From contig JAJZJR010000002.1 of NCBI GenBank assembly GCA_021810045.1, positions 114,530-178,529 of the forward strand: a stretch of DNA of 64,000 nucleotides, in the 5' to 3' direction. The notes under the pieces are model-generated. The model saw only the letters and a list, made by a program, of their open reading frames with translations, ran no database searches and had not been told where the DNA came from. This document shows positions 60,327 to 64,000 of this stretch, in pieces; the first letter of the stretch is position 1, and the number at the start of each line of letters is the position of its first letter. A program made the translations under genes and the position numbers. The stretch comes from Thermoplasmata archaeon (GTDB lineage Archaea; Thermoplasmatota; Thermoplasmata; Thermoplasmatales; Thermoplasmataceae).

Positions 60327-60680
60327 ATGACCAATGAATACCAGAAGGAAACATTCTCTGAATACTACATTCCTTCACAGTCACCCTTGGAGAAAATGAT
60401 TGGGGCCAAAATTTCCAGGATGTTTAAAGGTGCCTCTGCATGGTTAATACCTCTGAGCTGCAAATATGGAGATGATGTAACAGCAGTGGCAATTAACTGT
60501 ACCACATATTCCACATCACTCATCGAATTATCTGAACCGTTTAAGGCTTTCATAGAGGATTTTGACGGACAGTTTCTAAAAATAAGAACAGACCATTATT
60601 ACTGCCTGAAAGTAGATCTTGGAGACCTTAAGGACATATTCCCATGTTCCAATGAAATCAGCCGAAAAACTGGTTCCTAA
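60327..60680 (+). CDS. Small protein of unknown function (117 aa)
   Basis: An unrecognised 117-residue soluble protein starting at ATG 60327 with a TATA-like AAAAATATAAAG about 20-30 bases upstream, so it is probably leaderless. It has a mixed alpha/beta layout (LIPLSCKYGDDVTAVAINC; YYCLKVDLGDLKDIF) and five cysteines-or-fewer without a metal-binding pattern. It is divergent from the RHH regulator and may be its target. Confidence 0.6.
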   Translation: MTNEYQKETFSEYYIPSQSPLEKMIGAKISRMFKGASAWLIPLSCKYGDDVTAVAINCTTYSTSLIELSEPFKAFIEDFDGQFLKIRTDHYYCLKVDLGDLKDIFPCSNEISRKTGS

Positions 60681-60824
60681 CAATACCAGAATAGATTTTT
60701 GACCACCAGAGTGTGATCCAAACAAATCATATTTTCAATCGTTCCTGTTTCAATACGAATATGCTATGAACTATATACCGTATTAAAGCACTTTGATTCA
60801 ATCTTATTTCAGAAGTGCTTTGAA

Positions 60825-61745
60825 ATGACCGGTATACTGGAGGGAAAGGTTGCACTTGTAGCTGAGGCAACCCGAGGGGCTGGCAGAGCTATTGCTGTGG
60901 AATTATGCAGGGCCGGAGCTTACGTCTTTGCAACAGGAAGAGGTTCGAGATAGAACGGAACCTCAGAGATTGGAAGGCCAGAAACTATTGAAGAAACAGA
61001 AGAATTGATGCTCGCCACTGGGGGTGCAGGAGAGGGTGTTGTTGTGGAACATCTTGACATACAAGCTGTTGAATCCCTTATTTCCCATATTGAGAAGACG
61101 AAAGGCAGACTTGATTTCCTGGTAAATGACATATTCGGTGGAGACCGCTATGCCAAGTATGACAAAATGCTCTGGGAACATGATCTGACGGGTGGCCTGA
61201 GAATGATGAGAATGGGCATAGACACTCACCTTATAACCTGCACAAAGGCCATACCACTAATGCGCAGGACGGGTAATGGTCTTGTTGTGGAAATGACTGA
61301 TGGCACAGCAGAATATAACCGCGAATACAGAACGGAAGTGGGAATGTACTACGATATCGTTAAGGCAGAAGTATCCAGAATCACTGTTGGACTTGCCTAC
61401 GAACTTAGGAATGAACCTTTCACTGCAGTTACCGTAACACCGGGATGGATTAGATCAGAAGCCATGCTGGAAAACTATGACGTTAAGGAAGAAAACTGGA
61501 GAGATGCAATTACAAAGGAACCTCATTTCTGTATATCAGAAACCCCATACTTTGTTGCATGGGGAATCTCTGCACTGGGAGGGGACGAACATAGAAGAAA
61601 ATTCAACGGAAAGACCCTATCTAGCTTTGACCTGTCGAGGATATACGGAACTACAGACCTGGACGGTTCTGCACCTGACTCATGGAGATACGTGGTCGAA
61701 ATACAGGACAAGGGGCTGCCGGCCAATGAAACTGGTTACAAGTAA
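60825..61745 (+). pseudogene. Short-chain dehydrogenase interrupted by an in-frame TAG
   Basis: A single reading frame of 306 codons is broken by TAG at codon 43 (60951-60953). Before it: GKVALVAEATRGAGRAIAVELCRAGAYVFATGR, the Rossmann N-terminus of an SDR in which a conserved Gly (usual VAGATRGAGR) is Glu. After it: SEIGRPETIEETEEL, RLDFLVNDIFGGD, and the full C-terminal body with GMYYDIVKAEVSRI (Tyr and Lys of the active site) and VTVTPGWIRSEAML. Everything after the stop is intact, so the loss is recent or a sequence error. The next start codon (61005) would give a protein without its cofactor site. Confidence 0.85.
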
Positions 61746-61820
61746 GGCAATGCTGCGATTCCAGACCGATACAGGCATATTCATCCATTATTTTAATCTA
61801 GATACGCATATGGAAGTTGG

Positions 61821-62882
61821 GTGTATAGGTTGAAAAATGTGGTTTCCCGGGACATAGGTTTTGAAGGAAAACATGGCACAGCAAACTCTATTGTGGATGT
61901 AGAGGGCGTTGAAGTCGGTCATGAGACTATTGTTAAGGACGTTGAACAAAATAGCGGAAAAACAGTCGCTGTGAGAACTGGAGTATCTTCCATACTCCCA
62001 CAAGGAAGAGAAAGACTTGGAAAAGATTACTTCTGTGGAGTTTCCACCTTAAACGGAAATGGAGAGGTAACGGGCATATCCTGGGTTGAGGAGTCAGGTA
62101 TGCTTTCAGGTCCAATAATGCTCACAAACACCTACAGTGTTGGAGTGGTCAGGGATGCCGTATTGAAATGGCTGGTCTCAAATAACATAAAACATGATGC
62201 ATTGCCTGTTGTTTGTGAGATTTCAGACGAATTCCTGAACAACATATCAGGCCACCATGTGAGAGATGAACATGTTTTTGCGGCAATAAATAAAGCTTCT
62301 AAAAATAACATTGAACAGGGGAATGTTGGCGGAGGAACCGGAGCAGTCTGCTACGAATTCAAGGGTGGGATAGGTACTTCTTCGAGAATTGTAGGACTCT
62401 GCGGTGAAACATATACAGTTGGAGTCATGGTTCAGGCCAATCATGGTCTCAGGCACCAGCTCATCATAAAAGGTGTACCGGTTGGAAAAAGCATGAATGA
62501 ACACCTTGTAAAACCCCGGGAAACGGGTTCCATAGTCATAGTAATTGCCACTGATGCCCCACTTTTGCCTCATCAGCTTAAGAGACTGTCAAAGAGAGCC
62601 TTCCTGGGTATGGCTAGAACAGGAAGTGTATCTTCTGATGGATCAGGCGATTTTTCCATAGCATTTTCTGTTGCCCATGGATTTGAAAACAGATCTCCGG
62701 AAATTGCCTCTGCCAGATGGCTGCCAAATGCCGAACTAGACCCGCTTTTCGAATGAGTCGTTCAGGCCACAGAAGAATCTATTGTCAATGCACTTCTTTC
62801 AGCGGAATCTGTGAATGGTATAGATGGCCATTATGTTTCAGCCATTCCACGGGATCAACTGATGAAACTGCTGAAAAACTGA
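61821..62882 (+). pseudogene. DmpA/P1-type (S58) aminopeptidase interrupted by an in-frame TGA near its end
   Basis: The 311 residues before the stop make nearly the whole peptidase: NSIVDVEGVEVGHETI, GNVGGGTGAVCYEFKGGIGTSSRIVG with the self-cleavage and nucleophile region, and a late ARTGSVSSDGSGDFSIAFS. TGA at 62754-62756 (codon 312) interrupts it right after LDPLFE; the same frame continues VVQATEESIVNALLSAESVNG and ends at 62882, which is the usual last segment of the family. A truncated product might still fold. Start GTG 61821. Related enzymes release N-terminal amino acids or D-amino acids from peptides. Confidence 0.83.
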
Positions 62883-62892
62883 CAGTATATTT

Positions 62893-63531
62893 TCAGAATC
62901 CCATTTTTGTTACAACACTTGTGATTCCAGTGACGATGAAAGAAACACCGATGGCTGCAATAAGAAGTCCCATTATTCTTGATATTATAAGGGAACCTGA
63001 TTTTCCCATCCTGTCTATTATCACAGTAGAATACCTCAGGATTATGAATGAGAGTAATGCTATAACAAAAACTGCAGCTATAACCGATAACCGGTCCATA
63101 AGCCCATTACTCTTGGAATTGAAGTAAATAATTGCTGTGGTCACTGATCCCGGTCCTGCAAGGAATGGTACTCCCAGAGGTACAATCCCTACGGCTTCCC
63201 GTTCTGAATATTCTGCCTGTTCAACAGGTGTTATTTTTGTGTTGGATAGCCTGCCCTGGAGCATGTCAAACGCAACCTTGAAGAGAAGGGCTCCTCCTGC
63301 AATCTCAAAATCCGCAATATTGATACCAAGGCCCGTAAATATATACTCTCCAAGAAACATGAAACCTATAAACATGCCTACTTGAACGGATATGGCTTTC
63401 CGGATCACATTCCGCCTTTCCGATTCTGAGTAACCTTCTGTGAGAGTAGCCATAACCGGAACCGCAGAGAGAGGATTTGAGAGAGCGAATAGCGAAAATA
63501 TTACTGTAACAAGGAATATGATCACTGGCAT
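62893..63531 (-). CDS. MarC-family integral membrane protein
   Basis: A 212-residue membrane protein with six helices of the MarC (UPF0056) family. The opening SLFALSNPLSAVPVMATLTEGYSESERRNVIRKA and the central GIVPLGVPFLAGPGSVTTAIIYFNS are characteristic; the end VSFIVTGITSVV is usual. The family was once linked to multiple antibiotic resistance, but its function is unknown. It converges with the broken peptidase gene, ending 10 bases after its true stop. Confidence 0.93.
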   Translation of the reverse strand: MPVIIFLVTVIFSLFALSNPLSAVPVMATLTEGYSESERRNVIRKAISVQVGMFIGFMFLGEYIFTGLGINIADFEIAGGALLFKVAFDMLQGRLSNTKITPVEQAEYSEREAVGIVPLGVPFLAGPGSVTTAIIYFNSKSNGLMDRLSVIAAVFVIALLSFIILRYSTVIIDRMGKSGSLIISRIMGLLIAAIGVSFIVTGITSVVTKMGF

Positions 63532-63644
63532 CCGCTGGTAATGGCAGTCAATTTAATAATAATATTTGTTTATAATACGCATAATTCTATAAATGTTCTA
63601 AATAAAATATAACCTTTCAGGTTGAAAGATAATTTTATTTCCGG

Positions 63645-64000
63645 TTATTCCGGTAATTTCCTGAAAATAACCATTAACAGCTTCATATCTGCAGATAATT
63701 CTATGTATCGTTCAAAACCGTTAAATGTAATTCTTTCAGCGTTTTCTCTGGAGAGTGTGTGATCCCTCATAAAGGGGAGTCTGGCAGGATATTTTTCAGG
63801 GTTAAATTCAATGATAACCAGGATTCCTGATTCATTAAGCAACCCGAGCAGATATTCAAGACTTTCTCTTTGTTGAGACTGTCAACTCCTAGTTGAAATT
63901 CTGTGATTTTCAGTTTCATGACCGCAATCATGAAATATCATGGATACATCATATTTCATGCGGATACACCGGATTCCTGGAATCAAGCGGGTTGTCATCA
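63645..64000 (-). pseudogene. Methyltransferase-like gene, partial at the right edge and interrupted by an in-frame TGA
   Basis: The C-terminal half reads LGLLNESGILVIIEFNPEKYPARL and MKLLMVIFRKLPE, the late strands of a class I SAM methyltransferase. In the same frame toward the window edge KYDVSMIFHDCGHE looks like motif IV, but TGA at 63882-63884 lies between them. In another frame the bridging segment reads QLGVDSLNKEKVL, which suits the family better, so two compensating frameshifts are an alternative to one nonsense change. The gene's 5' part is outside the window. Confidence 0.6.

Noticed and set aside
60951..60953. Amber codon read as pyrrolysine in the SDR
   Set aside because: No pyl gene is visible, SDR enzymes do not use pyrrolysine, and a second Rossmann-motif change suggests decay instead.
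1..64000. CRISPR arrays, insertion sequences, phage genes
   Set aside because: No regularly spaced repeats, transposase motifs, terminal inverted repeats with target duplications, or structural phage genes were found.

Overview
The window looks like a chromosome segment of an acidophilic, heterotrophic archaeon of the order Thermoplasmatales. Evidence: archaeal information-processing genes (primase PriS, Alba, the GatDE amidotransferase, an Lrp-type regulator), a NuoA-N complex I operon without the NuoEFG input module, a large exported sedolisin (S53) protease of the kind used at low pH, many leaderless or TTG/GTG-started genes with A/T-rich TATA boxes about 25 bases upstream, and poly-T terminators. 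No CRISPR array, IS element or phage module is visible. The genus is not fixed by what I can see.

Layout. 1-5 kb: the end of hemB, a 1-Cys peroxiredoxin, two small proteins, tatA-tatC, a crotonase and a methyltransferase with a palindromic operator candidate. 5-15 kb: one leftward complex I operon, nuoA-B-C-D-H-I-J(split)-K-L-M-N, ending in two unrecognised small genes. 15-23.6 kb (leftward): gatD-gatE, a DUF72 gene, an acyl-CoA dehydrogenase, a hydrolase, DUF3501-rubrerythrin, and priS. 23.6-27 kb: the membrane-anchored S53 protease, divergent from priS with almost no gap. 27-34 kb (mostly leftward): a methionine module (metF and a split metE), an ALDH7-like dehydrogenase, a zinc ribbon, a prenyl synthase, Alba, Lrp and a small conserved protein. 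34-42 kb: an S1P-lyase-like decarboxylase, threonine synthase, a MalY-like aminotransferase, an AIM24 protein, and a polytopic membrane protein next to heme O synthase ctaB. 42-46 kb: two ABC-2 exporters.

46-53 kb is accessory in character. A second 1-Cys peroxiredoxin is followed by a VapBC pair and a VOC protein lying between two diverged direct repeats; each repeat carries the promoter and 5' half of tRNA-Leu, but only the right copy has a complete tRNA. Next comes a sulfur module: DsrE-like carrier, TusA, sulfide:quinone oxidoreductase and a TauE-type exporter. 53-60 kb holds a cluster of three collinear paralogues of unknown function, an HxlR regulator divergent from an HtrA protease across a palindrome, a phosphatase, a trypsin-fold protein that has lost its catalytic His and Ser, and an RHH regulator with an extra domain. 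60.8-64 kb: an SDR, a DmpA-type peptidase and a methyltransferase are each broken by an in-frame stop within 3.2 kb, which means either local gene decay or poor consensus sequence.

How it works together: complex I, the quinone-reducing SQR, heme O synthesis and prenyl-chain synthesis point to a quinone-based respiratory chain. The peroxiredoxins and rubrerythrin-DUF3501 handle peroxide. The S53 protease, crotonase, acyl-CoA dehydrogenase and aldehyde dehydrogenase fit a scavenger living on peptides and lipids.
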